The notes under the pieces are model-generated. The model was not told the origin of the DNA, searched no databases, and worked only from the letters and a program-made list of their open reading frames with translations. From contig NZ_LSHX01000036.1 in assembly GCF_001555965.1 (NCBI RefSeq), forward strand, positions 62,001-126,000: DNA of 64,000 nucleotides, in the 5' to 3' direction. Of the stretch, positions 1 to 8,787 are shown piece by piece. How positions within the stretch are numbered: the stretch's first letter is position 1; each line of letters starts with the position of its first letter. Source of the stretch: Sphingomonas sp. CCH21-G11 (GTDB taxonomy: Bacteria > Pseudomonadota > Alphaproteobacteria > Sphingomonadales > Sphingomonadaceae). The position numbers were made by a program, and so were the translations under genes.

Positions 1-470
1 ATCTTGATATCGACGCTCGGCTGTCCTCTCTGGGCCTTGTGCTGCCCGAAGCAGCGGTTCCGGTGGCGGCATATGTGCCGACACTCCTGGTAGGACACCT
101 TCTGCATATCTCGGGGCAGCTCTCGATGCGCGATGGCGAACTGGTGAAGGGCCGGCTCGGAGATCAGATGAACCTGGAAGACGGCGCCGCCGCCGCGCGG
201 GCGAGCGGGCTGATGGTCCTTGCGCAAATCAAGAGTGCTCTGGGCTCGCTTGCCCGTGTTGAGCAGGTCGTCAAGCTTGGCGTTTTTGTAAGTTCGACGC
301 CGGATTTCGTCGACCAACCGAAGGTCGCTAATGGTGCCAGTGAACTATTTCTGGCGTTGTTCGGAGATGCTGGTCGCCATGCTCGTAGCGCGGTGGGCGT
401 CACGTCGCTTCCGCTCGGCGCCGCTGTCGAAATCGATGCGGTCGTGGCGGTCAGACCACTCAATCTCTGA
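1..470 (+). CDS. ridA: RidA (YjgF/YER057c/UK114) family enamine/imine deaminase, 5' partial
   Basis: The reading frame is open from base 3, so the gene begins before the window; the GTG at 39 is internal, because the preceding codons give the usual long-RidA start pattern (LDIDARLSSLGLVLPEA). About 155 residues are visible. The C-terminal signature HARSAVGVTSLPLGAAVE contains the Arg that binds the substrate carboxylate in RidA enzymes. RidA proteins hydrolyse reactive 2-aminoacrylate-type enamines released by PLP-dependent lyases. A PLP beta-lyase-like gene lies 2.4 kb downstream in the same cassette, which fits that role. The length matches the longer ~150-residue RidA subfamily rather than the 128-residue archetype. 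The family is certain; the substrate is inferred. Confidence 0.85.
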   Translation, partial: LDIDARLSSLGLVLPEAAVPVAAYVPTLLVGHLLHISGQLSMRDGELVKGRLGDQMNLEDGAAAARASGLMVLAQIKSALGSLARVEQVVKLGVFVSSTPDFVDQPKVANGASELFLALFGDAGRHARSAVGVTSLPLGAAVEIDAVVAVRPLNL

Positions 471-511
471 CGTCTCCGGCTTTAATGGTCCCCCGAGGCC
501 GATGGTGATCA

Positions 512-1909
512 ATGGGCAGCGACATTCGTCTCGAGCACGACCCGCTTGGGCCAGTGGAAGTCCCAGCACAACGCTTATATGGAGCCCAGACCGTCCGGGC
601 GCTCCGGAACTTCCCCATCTCGAGCCGCACTATCGCGGAAATGCCGACGCTCATCGTGGCGTTGGCCCGCGTCAAGAAGGCGGCCGCCCGAGCCAATCTT
701 CAAACGGACGAGCTCGATGCGCCGACCGCCGAGGCCATCGCCCAGGCCTGCGATGAGATCATCGCCGGAGAATGGCATCACGAGTTTGTTGTCGACGTGT
801 TCCAGGGAGGTGCTGGCACATCGACGAACATGAACATGAACGAGGTCCTGGCAAACCGAGCACTTGTCCTCCTTGGTCACTCTCCCGGGGATCACAGGAT
901 CCTGAGCCCGAATGACCATGTGAACCGCTCTCAGTCGACCAACGATGTATACGCCACCGCGGTCCGGCTCGCGGTCTTCGACCTGAATGGCCTGCTTATG
1001 AAAGCCCTTGCGCGGCTGGAGCATTCGTTTCGGATCAAGTCAAAAGAGTTTGCGCACGTTCGGAAGCTAGGGCGGACGCAGCTTCAGGATGCTGTTCCGA
1101 TGACGCTCGGAGAGGAGTTTGGAGCCTTCGCAGCTACGCTCCAGGAAGACAGCGCAAGGGCAGCGGAGGTGGGACGGCTATTTCTGGAGGTAAATATGGG
1201 CGGCACCGCGATCGGGACGGGGATAGGTGCCAACGCCGGTTATGCCGAGCGTATCGTCGACGCCCTACGCGAAGTGTCGGGCCTCCACGTGACGCGCGCG
1301 GCTAACCTGATCGAAGCCACCTGGGACATGGGGGCTTTCGTCTTCTACAGCGGCTTTCTCAAACGCGTTGCGTCAAAGCTCTCGAAGATCTCGAATGATC
1401 TAAGGTTGTTGTCTTCTGGTCCGCGCGGCGGCCTTGGGGAAATACGATTGCCGGAGCGTCAGCCAGGGTCATCGATAATGCCCGGCAAGCTCAATCCCGT
1501 CATGCCGGAGGCCATGAACCAAGTTGCGTTTCGGGTATTCGGCGCCGACACCACGATCACCTTTGCTGCCGAGGCGGGACAGCTCCAGCTGAACGCGTTT
1601 GAGCCGATCATCATGTGGTCCATCCATGAGTCTGTAGATCTACTGATAAAGGGCATGGACGCCCTCAGGATTAATTGCGTCGACGGAATTATCGCAGACG
1701 AAGCGGCCTGCCGAGAAAACCTTCTGCAGACAACTGCGCTCGCGACCGCTCTTGTCCCGCATCTGGGCTATGCCAGATGTGCCGTGATTGCCAAGGCGGC
1801 CCTCGACCGAGGCGTTGACCTTCGTACTTCGATTGCCAGTTGCGAACCTGACAGTCTGGCGCTTTTCGATCGCCTTACGGGCGCCGGAGAGCAAGCTCAG
1901 CCAAACTGA
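512..1909 (+). CDS. aspA: Aspartate ammonia-lyase (aspartase/fumarase superfamily)
   Basis: This 465-residue protein is full length for an aspartase, which splits L-aspartate into fumarate and ammonia in the cytosol. Superfamily motifs appear in order: TSTNMNMNEVLANRA near 103-117, SQSTND at 140-145, GRTQLQDAVPMTLGEE near 188-202, and the flexible catalytic-serine loop GSSIMPGKLNPVMPE at 319-333. GRTQ rather than the fumarase GRTH, and NPVMPE rather than NPTQCE, favour aspartase over class II fumarase. The ATG at 512 lies 41 nt after ridA, so the two are probably co-transcribed. Its 3' end overlaps the convergent LysR gene by 13 nt. Activity on a related amino acid cannot be excluded. Confidence 0.85.
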   Translation: MGSDIRLEHDPLGPVEVPAQRLYGAQTVRALRNFPISSRTIAEMPTLIVALARVKKAAARANLQTDELDAPTAEAIAQACDEIIAGEWHHEFVVDVFQGGAGTSTNMNMNEVLANRALVLLGHSPGDHRILSPNDHVNRSQSTNDVYATAVRLAVFDLNGLLMKALARLEHSFRIKSKEFAHVRKLGRTQLQDAVPMTLGEEFGAFAATLQEDSARAAEVGRLFLEVNMGGTAIGTGIGANAGYAERIVDALREVSGLHVTRAANLIEATWDMGAFVFYSGFLKRVASKLSKISNDLRLLSSGPRGGLGEIRLPERQPGSSIMPGKLNPVMPEAMNQVAFRVFGADTTITFAAEAGQLQLNAFEPIIMWSIHESVDLLIKGMDALRINCVDGIIADEAACRENLLQTTALATALVPHLGYARCAVIAKAALDRGVDLRTSIASCEPDSLALFDRLTGAGEQAQPN

Positions 1910-2826
1910 TCCGTACATGCCTCAAAGATCTTATCTCGCTCCTCCTCCAGCAACACCACCAGCTCATCGACCAGTCGAGAACGGGCGCGATGTGGCGGCA
2001 GTATCATGAGCGAACGGAACGCTATCCGAGGCCTGAACGGGCGCGCAACCAAGCCCTGTGAGGCGTAACCGCCGGACAGATAAGTCAGCGAGTTCGTAAG
2101 CCCGATGCCAGCGCCTTCCAAGGCCAGCTGGCAGACACTGGCTGCAAACTGAGTTTCCACTGAAATGCGAGGCGAGACGCCAGCCTCCGCGAGCGCTCGA
2201 TTCAACTGTTTTCGGGCCGTGTCATCGGGAGACAGGGAAATCACCGGCATGTCATCCAAGTGTTCGGCAGTGATCACCTCCTCAGAGGCTAAGGGGTGAT
2301 CGGCGCGCATAACGATGACCCCGGACGTTTCCACAAAGGGTCGGCTGACGAGGTTCTCACGGTCAATCTCATCCGCGCAAAGGCCGACGTCGTGCGTGCC
2401 GCTCGCCACCAAGTTCCGGACGGCGGCAGAGTTCGCGATCTCAAACGTGACCGACACTTCTGCCCGCTGAGCCAGAAAGCGTTTGAGGACCTTGGGAACG
2501 AATGCGAGGCCGAGCGCAGCCGAACTCGCTATCCGAAGAGAGCCGGTTCCCACAGATCTTATCCTTGCGACTGACTGCCGCAGGCGGTCGAGGCCAATCT
2601 GGGTGTCGATAATTTCTTGGTAAAGCAGGCTCGCTTCAGGTGTAGGAGAGAGGCGCGGCCCGGCCCTCTCGAACAGCTTGAGCTTGGTCGTGTCTTCCAA
2701 CCTCTTTAGCGAGCGGCTTATGGCCGGCTGCGAAATCCCCAGCAGCGTCGCCGCCTGCGTCGTTGACCCCGTCTTCATCACGGCGCTGAAGGCTTCAATC
2801 AGGCTGAGGTTCAAAACTGCCTCCAA
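1897..2826 (-). CDS. LysR-family transcriptional regulator
   Basis: The 309-residue protein has the standard LTTR layout. An N-terminal winged helix-turn-helix occupies roughly residues 5-65 (TQAATLLGISQPAISRSLKR, then FERAGPRLSPT), followed by a periplasmic-binding-protein-like effector domain. It is divergent from the PLP lyase/ABC importer operon across an 85-bp gap (2827-2911), the classic position for an LTTR controlling its neighbour. Its stop overlaps the 3' end of the aspartase gene. The likely ligand is an amino acid handled by this cassette; that is inference from context. Confidence 0.9.
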   Translation of the reverse strand: MEAVLNLSLIEAFSAVMKTGSTTQAATLLGISQPAISRSLKRLEDTTKLKLFERAGPRLSPTPEASLLYQEIIDTQIGLDRLRQSVARIRSVGTGSLRIASSAALGLAFVPKVLKRFLAQRAEVSVTFEIANSAAVRNLVASGTHDVGLCADEIDRENLVSRPFVETSGVIVMRADHPLASEEVITAEHLDDMPVISLSPDDTARKQLNRALAEAGVSPRISVETQFAASVCQLALEGAGIGLTNSLTYLSGGYASQGLVARPFRPRIAFRSLMILPPHRARSRLVDELVVLLEEERDKIFEACTDQFG

Positions 2827-2911
2827 TATAACCGTGACGCATAGTAACGCTGCATTGGCTATTTGGAAACAGAGCTTCGGTGGATTAGGCCCTTCCGCAG
2901 GGAGCGAACGA

Positions 2912-4117
2912 ATGCACGACGAAACGCTATGTCTGCCGATCCGTAAGACGCCTGAGGATGGCTTCGAGAGCTTGGTGGTGCCGCTGCATCGAGCATCAAC
3001 GATTACGTTCCAGACGGTTGAGTCATATCAGAACCGGCGCGACGCGATCTACGACGGCTACTCCTATGGTCTCTATGGGACGCCGACGACGCGTGCTCTC
3101 GAAATGCGGATCGCCGAGTTGGAGCGGGCATCGCGTGCGCTGGTGGTGCCCTCAGGCTTTGCCGCGATTGTTCTGACCACACTCGCGTCCGCGCAAAGCG
3201 GACAATGTGTTCTGTTTCCGGACAGTTGCTACGATACCATTCGTCCGTTTGCCGCAAACTTTCTCCAGGGCCTCGGCATAAAGTCTGTATTCTACGATCC
3301 TGAGGTTGGCAGCGAGATCTCTCAGCTGTTGGACGATGATGTTGCGTTGGTCTGGGTAGAGTCTCCCGGCTCGATAACGCTTGAGGTCCAAGATGTGCCC
3401 GCCATCGCGGCAGCAGCGCATGCGCGCGGGATCAAGGTTGCCGCCGATAATGCCTGGGCAACACCACTGCGCTATCGGCCGCTTGAGCACGGCTGTGACT
3501 TCTCCATCATCCCGCTCTCGAAATATCTGAACGGGCATTCGGACGTTGTGATGGGTGCGATCGCCGTCCGTGATGTGGCGCTATATCGTCGCCTAAAGGA
3601 TTTCTCTCGTTATCTGGGCATGGGAGCATCTTCGGACGACGCGAGCCTGGTCCTCCGAGGCATCGAAACGCTGGCCGTTCGGCTCGACCGAAGCGAGGCG
3701 AGCGCTCACATCCTCGCGCAGCTCCTTCAGGCGCGGCCATCTGTCCTAGAGGTACGTCATCCCGCCCTGGTCGCGTCTCCAGGGCATGATTTCTGGAAAC
3801 GTGACTTTAGCGGGTCGAGCGGTGTTTTTTCGGTCTTCCTTGATCCAGCAGTGCGGCCCGTCCTGGCTGGCGCCGTCGAGGCGCTCGAGTTCTTCGCGAT
3901 CGGCGCAAGCTGGGGCGGTACCAGAAGCGTCGTAGCTATTCTCAACCAGGCACCGCTTCGATCTGTGCGCCCGCTTCCGCACACGGGGCCGATCATAAGG
4001 CTGAGTATAGGTCTGGAACATGTCGAGGACTTGCGCGCGGATCTGGAAAAGGCGTTTGATCGCCTCGATGCAGCGGTTCCGGCGCATGCGACGCAGACAC
4101 AGGGAGCAGACACATGA
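2912..4117 (+). CDS. Cystathionine beta-lyase-like PLP-dependent enzyme
   Basis: A Cys/Met-metabolism fold-type I enzyme of 401 residues. Seen are the YGLYGTPTTRALE substrate/PLP region (about 52-64), the aspartate that binds the pyridine nitrogen in VAADNAWATPL (about 176-186) and the PLP lysine in SKYLNGHSDVVMG (K204). The pattern is closest to MetC beta-lyases, which cleave C-S bonds and release 2-aminoacrylate, the RidA substrate. An open frame continues upstream to 2678 but would run into the LysR gene; the ATG at 2912 has a GGAGCG ribosome-binding site at 2901-2906. The stop overlaps the next start (ATGA), so the gene is coupled to the ABC importer. The exact thioether or amino-acid substrate is unknown. 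Confidence 0.8.
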   Translation: MHDETLCLPIRKTPEDGFESLVVPLHRASTITFQTVESYQNRRDAIYDGYSYGLYGTPTTRALEMRIAELERASRALVVPSGFAAIVLTTLASAQSGQCVLFPDSCYDTIRPFAANFLQGLGIKSVFYDPEVGSEISQLLDDDVALVWVESPGSITLEVQDVPAIAAAAHARGIKVAADNAWATPLRYRPLEHGCDFSIIPLSKYLNGHSDVVMGAIAVRDVALYRRLKDFSRYLGMGASSDDASLVLRGIETLAVRLDRSEASAHILAQLLQARPSVLEVRHPALVASPGHDFWKRDFSGSSGVFSVFLDPAVRPVLAGAVEALEFFAIGASWGGTRSVVAILNQAPLRSVRPLPHTGPIIRLSIGLEHVEDLRADLEKAFDRLDAAVPAHATQTQGADT

Positions 4118-5151
4118 TCGTCGGTCGAGCACGGGTCCTAGCAGTTCTCGCGGCAACGGCTTTGGCGAGCTGCACCGGCCAGTCCGGCTCGTCGGCAGAC
4201 TCTGGCGGCGTCGCAAAGATCAAGGCGCGCGGTTACCTGTCATGCAGCGGAAGCCAGGGCGTGCCGGGGCTGTCGCGAGCGGACGAGAAGGGCGTGTGGC
4301 GCGGGTTCGATAGTGACATCTGCCGTGCGATTACCGTCGCCATCCTCGGCGACGCCCAGAAGGTTCGCTTCGTCCCCTTGAACGCGGCGCAGCGTCTCCC
4401 GGCGGTCCAGACCGGGGAGATCGATGTACTTTCGCGAACAAGCACGCTTACCTTCACGCGTGACATGGCGATCCGGTTTGTAGCCATCACTCTTTACGAT
4501 AGCGACGCAGTCCTCGTCCGGAAGGCTTTGGGCGTTAAGGGGTTGAAGGATCTCGGCGGAAAGACCGTGTGCATGCAGGGCGGCGGGAGCTTGGTCGAGA
4601 ATGCTCTCGATGAGCTGGAAACAGCCGAGAGCATCAAGCTCGAACGCGTATACTTTGACTCGACGATCACGGCCCGCGACACCTACCTCGCCGGTCGTTG
4701 CGATATGTATGTCACCGATGGACTCGCTGCTCGCAGTCAGCTCGCCACCGTCGTCAAGAACCCCGGCGAACACGACTTGTTCTACATCGGGCACACGATC
4801 GAACCCAACGGGGTAGCGATCGCGCGCGGCGACGACAGGATGTTCGACATTGTACGGTGGACCACCAACCTCCTGATCTGGGCCGAGGCCAACGGCATCA
4901 CCTCCGCGAACGTCGACGAGAAGCTCCGCACGGGCAGCAAGGAGGTCAAGCGCGTGCTAGGTGCCGACGACGGCTATGGCCGCGCTCTGGGCCTCGACCA
5001 GAAGTGGGCCTATAACGTCATCAAGCAGGTCGGCAATTATGGCGAGATCTGGGACCGCAATCTGGGGGCGGGTACGCCGATTAAGGCGGAGCGGCGGCTG
5101 AATGCCCTCCAAGGAAACGGCGGGCTGCACTTTCCCCTGCCGTGGGATTGA
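4114..5151 (+). CDS. Polar amino-acid ABC transporter, substrate-binding lipoprotein (AapJ-like)
   Basis: This 345-residue periplasmic binding protein opens with a lipoprotein signal peptide (VLAATALASC, lipid-anchored Cys20). It then shows the family-3 solute-binding fold: GYLSCSGSQGVPG, GFDSDICRAI and LNAAQRLPAVQTGEIDVL. The C-terminal GAGTPIKAERRLNALQGNGG stretch is typical of the AapJ/BztA general L-amino-acid binding subfamily. The start overlaps the PLP-enzyme stop by 4 nt and the downstream permease begins 2 nt after its own stop, so import and C-S lyase chemistry are made from one transcript. The substrate is probably a dicarboxylic or sulfur amino acid; this is inferred from the neighbours. 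Confidence 0.85.
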   Translation: MIVGRARVLAVLAATALASCTGQSGSSADSGGVAKIKARGYLSCSGSQGVPGLSRADEKGVWRGFDSDICRAITVAILGDAQKVRFVPLNAAQRLPAVQTGEIDVLSRTSTLTFTRDMAIRFVAITLYDSDAVLVRKALGVKGLKDLGGKTVCMQGGGSLVENALDELETAESIKLERVYFDSTITARDTYLAGRCDMYVTDGLAARSQLATVVKNPGEHDLFYIGHTIEPNGVAIARGDDRMFDIVRWTTNLLIWAEANGITSANVDEKLRTGSKEVKRVLGADDGYGRALGLDQKWAYNVIKQVGNYGEIWDRNLGAGTPIKAERRLNALQGNGGLHFPLPWD

Positions 5152-5153
5152 TC

Positions 5154-6317
5154 ATGCTGAGCACGTCATCGGCGCGCCGCCCGCCGGCGCGCCCGCCCGT
5201 CAATCTACGCTCCGCTGGAATCCAGATTGGCGTAGTCGGCTTCGCCCTTGTCATTCTCGGAATGATTGTCGCGACAACTGTGGCGAACCTCGCCAGTCGT
5301 GGAATTCCGATCGGGTTCGACTTTCTTTGGGCGCGCGCAGGATTTACGATTTCTGAATCGGTGCTGTCCTACACGCCGGACGACTCAAACCTCTGGGCCA
5401 TCATGGTGGGGATCGGTAACACGATCTTCGCGTCCAGTCTCGTTATCATCGTTTCGACGATTGCCGGGACCCTGCTTGGGATTGCGCGCCTCAGCGTCAA
5501 TCCGTTGGTCGCGGCGCTCGCCAAGGTCTGGGTAGAAACCGCCCGAAACACTCCACTCCTGCTGTTGCTGCTGTTCGTTTACACGATCTGGTGGACGCTT
5601 CCGGCTGATGTCGGCGGCGAGATCGTCCCCGGTGTCTACGCATCGATGCGCGGGCTCGTCGTCCCGTGGCTGGAGATGCCCTGGGACGGACGCATGACGG
5701 CCTTGTCTGTGATGGTTGCTCTTGCGGTGCTGGTCGCGGCACGGATGGCAGCAAGCCGTGCCAAGGCAAGGACGGGACGGCGGCCATCCTACCTGCCCGT
5801 TGCCACGACGGTCACCCTGCTAACTTTCGTTCTGGTGTTCGTCGTTGCGGGCGGATCCTTGGACTGGCCCGAGGTCCGAGGTACGGCCTTGACGGGTGGC
5901 ATCACGCTTACGCCTGAGACTGCGACGCTCCTGCTCGGCCTGATGTTCTACACTACCGGCTTTATTGCCGAAATCGTGCGCAGCGGTCTGAACGCAGTGC
6001 CGAAGGGTCAGTGGGAGGCCTCACGATCGCTCGGATTGCCAACAAGCCGGATCCTGCGGCTCATCATAATACCGCAGATGATGCGGGTGATCGTGCCACC
6101 GATGACGAGTCAGTACATCAATGTGGTCAAGAACAGCACCTTGGCGATGGCTGTCGGATATAACGACTTCATGGTCGTGATGGGAACCATCATCAACAAG
6201 ACGAGCCGAGCCGTGGAGGGGACGGTGCTGATCATTATCACTTACCTGGTCATCAACTTGACCGTCTCGTTTCTGATGAACCTCTACAACCGTCGCGTCA
6301 TGATCAAGGAGCGTTGA
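5154..6317 (+). CDS. Amino-acid ABC transporter permease (AapQ-like)
   Basis: An inner-membrane permease of about 387 residues in the His/Glu/Gln/Arg/opine family. Hydrophobic helices are spread through the protein, with a long central insert as in AapQ. The EAA-type loop that contacts the ATPase is near the C-terminus (EASRSLGLPTSRILRLIIIP). A GTG at 5142 would overlap the binding-protein gene by 10 nt; the ATG at 5154 is preferred. It lies between the binding protein and a second permease, as in aapJQMP operons, and should form a heterodimeric channel with the next gene product. Confidence 0.87.
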   Translation: MLSTSSARRPPARPPVNLRSAGIQIGVVGFALVILGMIVATTVANLASRGIPIGFDFLWARAGFTISESVLSYTPDDSNLWAIMVGIGNTIFASSLVIIVSTIAGTLLGIARLSVNPLVAALAKVWVETARNTPLLLLLLFVYTIWWTLPADVGGEIVPGVYASMRGLVVPWLEMPWDGRMTALSVMVALAVLVAARMAASRAKARTGRRPSYLPVATTVTLLTFVLVFVVAGGSLDWPEVRGTALTGGITLTPETATLLLGLMFYTTGFIAEIVRSGLNAVPKGQWEASRSLGLPTSRILRLIIIPQMMRVIVPPMTSQYINVVKNSTLAMAVGYNDFMVVMGTIINKTSRAVEGTVLIIITYLVINLTVSFLMNLYNRRVMIKER

Positions 6318-6321
6318 GCTG

Positions 6322-7413
6322 ATGGCGACGCAATCGATGACGCTCGCTCCTGCGGCCGAGTCCAAGCCGCCTGTACTGCCGCGACGTTCCTGGGCGAAGC
6401 TCTTCTTCGGCTCCCCACTCAACGCTGCGCTGACGCTTGTATTTGGGTTTGCGGTCGTCCGCATGGCATGGTGGCTCGGGCATTGGGCAGTGATCAATGC
6501 CGCTTTCTACCCGGCGGAGCCCGCCACTTGCCGCGCAGCAGAGGGTGCCTGCTGGAGCTTCGTGATCGCCAAGCACAGCCAGATTCTGTTCGGCATTTAC
6601 CCTCCTGAGGAGCGGTGGCGTCCAGCGCTCGTCTGCGTCATGTTGCTCGGGCTGTTGATATACTCGGTTCGCCCGTCCGCATGGCATGGACGTCTGATGG
6701 GCATCTGGGTCGCAGCGATCGTGTCGGTGTTCGTCCTGATGCTTGGCGGAGTGCCTGGGCTGCCTTTCGTCCCCACGGCGCTTTGGGGCGGACTGCCAAT
6801 CACGTTAATCCTGACGGTGGTGGCAATCGGCGCCGCGTTCCCGCTGGCTATCTTTCTGGCTCTCGCACGACGTTCCAATATGCCGGCGATCAGCGCATTG
6901 AGCGTGCTGTTCATCGAGACGACGCGAGCGCTGCCCCTGCTCAGTATCCTCTTTATCGCTTCGATTATGCTGCCTTTGCTGCTTCCCGAGGCCTTGCTGC
7001 CGGACAAGTTCTTCCGCGCGCTGTTCGCGCTCTTGCTCTTTGCCGCGGCCTATATGGCAGAAGTCATACGGGGCGGCCTCCAAGCGCTCCCCCGAGGCCA
7101 AAGCGAAGCAGCGGAAGCGTTGGGCCTCTCCTTCTGGCAGAGACAACGTCTGGTCATCCTTCCGCAGGCGATCACGATCGTGATCCCTGCGCTGACCAAC
7201 ACGATCATCGTGATGATCAAGAACACCAGCCTGGTTCTCGTCATTGGTTTGTTCGACCTTGTCAGCTCCGGAAAGGCTGCCTTGGCCGATCCTGCGTGGA
7301 GCTCTCCCGCGGCCGAGACCTATCTGTTCATAGCCGCGATCTACTTCGCTCTCTGCTTCGGGTTTGGTCGCTTCGCCGACAGCCTGGAGCGCCGTCGAAA
7401 GGTTAGTCGATGA
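6322..7413 (+). CDS. Amino-acid ABC transporter permease (AapM-like)
   Basis: The second permease subunit, 363 residues, with an extended N-terminal half and a conserved permease domain in the C-terminal ~220 residues. The EAA loop reads [20 protein letters not shown]. The start lies 4 nt after the first permease and the stop overlaps the ATPase start (ATGA at 7410-7413), so all four importer genes are translationally linked. Together with the upstream permease it would form the membrane pore of an AapJQMP-type importer. Confidence 0.87.
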   Translation: MATQSMTLAPAAESKPPVLPRRSWAKLFFGSPLNAALTLVFGFAVVRMAWWLGHWAVINAAFYPAEPATCRAAEGACWSFVIAKHSQILFGIYPPEERWRPALVCVMLLGLLIYSVRPSAWHGRLMGIWVAAIVSVFVLMLGGVPGLPFVPTALWGGLPITLILTVVAIGAAFPLAIFLALARRSNMPAISALSVLFIETTRALPLLSILFIASIMLPLLLPEALLPDKFFRALFALLLFAAAYMAEVIRGGLQALPRGQSEAAEALGLSFWQRQRLVILPQAITIVIPALTNTIIVMIKNTSLVLVIGLFDLVSSGKAALADPAWSSPAAETYLFIAAIYFALCFGFGRFADSLERRRKVSR

Positions 7414-8171
7414 CTCAGGCGCTTCCGTCCACTGAGAACGAGCCGGCAATCGAGATTGCAGGCCTGAACAAGTGGTTTGACGATTACCATGCCCTGCGGG
7501 ACATCGACCTGCGGGTCGAGCGCGGAGAGCGAATCGTCATCTGCGGGCCGTCGGGTTCTGGGAAATCCACGCTGATCAGGTGCATAAACCAGCTGGAGCA
7601 TCATCAAGAAGGGTCCATCACGGTAGCGGGCCGCCAAGTGTCCTCAGACACCAAGCAGTTGGACGCGATCCGCCGCGATGTCGGCATGGTGTTCCAAAGC
7701 TTCAACTTGTTCCCGCATCTGACAATACTCGAGAATTGCACGCTCGCGCCGCTTTGGGTGCTGAAGCAAAAGCGGCAGGAGGCGGAGGCTACGGCCATGC
7801 ACTTCTTGGAGCGGGTCCGGATCCCCGAGCAGGCCAACAAATATCCCGGACAGCTTTCGGGAGGTCAGCAGCAGCGGGTCGCCATCGCCCGTTCCCTCTG
7901 CATGAATCCACAGATCATGCTGTTTGACGAGCCGACTTCTGCTCTTGACCCGGAAATGGTCAAAGAGGTGCTTGATACAATGCTCGGCCTAGCCAAGGAT
8001 GGAATGACAATGCTGGTCGTGACTCACGAGATGGGCTTTGCTCGACAGGCTGCAGACCGGGTCATCTTCATGGACGAGGGCCGCATCATCGAGAGCGCGG
8101 CACCCGATGCATTCTTTGAGAGCCCGAAGCACGAACGCACCAGGGCGTTTTTGAGCCAGATTTTGCACTAG
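7410..8171 (+). CDS. Amino-acid ABC transporter ATP-binding protein (AapP/GlnQ-like)
   Basis: A 253-residue cytoplasmic ATPase with a Walker A motif GPSGSGKS (46-53), Q-loop in [18 protein letters not shown] signature LSGGQQQR (149-156), Walker B and D-loop [12 protein letters not shown] (171-182) and switch histidine in VVTHEMGFA. It is the last gene of the importer operon; the following 150 bp (8172-8323) show no gene. It is complete and shows no missing catalytic residue. Confidence 0.95.
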   Translation: MTQALPSTENEPAIEIAGLNKWFDDYHALRDIDLRVERGERIVICGPSGSGKSTLIRCINQLEHHQEGSITVAGRQVSSDTKQLDAIRRDVGMVFQSFNLFPHLTILENCTLAPLWVLKQKRQEAEATAMHFLERVRIPEQANKYPGQLSGGQQQRVAIARSLCMNPQIMLFDEPTSALDPEMVKEVLDTMLGLAKDGMTMLVVTHEMGFARQAADRVIFMDEGRIIESAAPDAFFESPKHERTRAFLSQILH

Positions 8172-8323
8172 GACGGTGAGTTTGTCCGGGAGAGATGGGT
8201 GGTGGTCGAGGGCGTCCACACATCAGGGCGGATCGGGACGGGCAAAGCCGGCGCGGCCGCTGAAGCGCCTTACCATTCAAGTAATCGGTTGATTGCCGAC
8301 GTGCTGATGCGTAGGGTTTTAGC

Positions 8324-8724
8324 GTGATCCAAGTTGTCCGTCCTCTTCTCAGTCTGCTCGCGCTTGTTTGGCTCGCGCTCGGCATGAGCGTGCCGGCTTC
8401 GGCATGAGCGTGCCGGCTTCGGCTTGGGCGATGCATGAGGCTGAGCATGGTGTGGTGCAGGTGAGCGTCGATGCGCACCATCATCATGATGATGAAGGCG
8501 GTGTTTCGCTTCACAGCAGCGATCAGGGCGAACCGACGGGCAATACTGCCGATGGCGGGCATGATCATATGCCCAGCACCCATCAAGGGGCTGGGACTGT
8601 CCCCAACTCAGGGGTGTTCATGGCCGTGCCGGCAGTAGTTCGAGCGGCCTTTGCAGTAACAACTGCGCGCGGGGTCGATCGACACGGCTCCGACGGACTA
8701 CGACGACCTCCAAGACTCGGCTGA
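8324..8724 (+). pseudogene. His-rich secreted small protein (CzcI/metal-leader type), signal peptide frameshifted by tandem duplication
   Basis: From a GTG at 8324 the frame encodes a good signal peptide (VIQVVRPLLSLLALVWLALG, then MSVPASA) but stops at the TGA at 8405. An exact 20-bp tandem duplication (8381-8400 and 8401-8420) shifts the frame. Removing one copy joins the signal peptide to a His-rich domain (VSVDAHHHHDDEGG, later GGHDHMPSTH) that stays open to 8724. As it stands only the 8368 frame reads the His-rich part, without a usable leader. Small His-rich periplasmic proteins are common ahead of czc-type efflux operons, such as this one starting at 8788. The link to CzcI is by position and composition only. 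Confidence 0.6.
8381..8420 (+). repeat. Exact 20-bp tandem duplication inside a signal-peptide coding region
   Basis: The unit GGCATGAGCGTGCCGGCTTC occurs twice, back to back, with no mismatch. Twenty bases is not a multiple of three, so the second copy moves the reading frame and creates an early stop. The unit encodes the end of a signal peptide and its cleavage region. Confidence 0.95.
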
Positions 8725-8787
8725 TCGAACATTAGGGATCGCGCCTTTGCGGGCGTGATTGGCCGTTCGCTCGTCCGGAGTCCTCCA

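Noticed and set aside
2678..2911. N-terminal extension of the PLP enzyme
   Set aside because: It would overlap the LysR gene and contain the divergent promoter; the protein family starts at the ATG at 2912.
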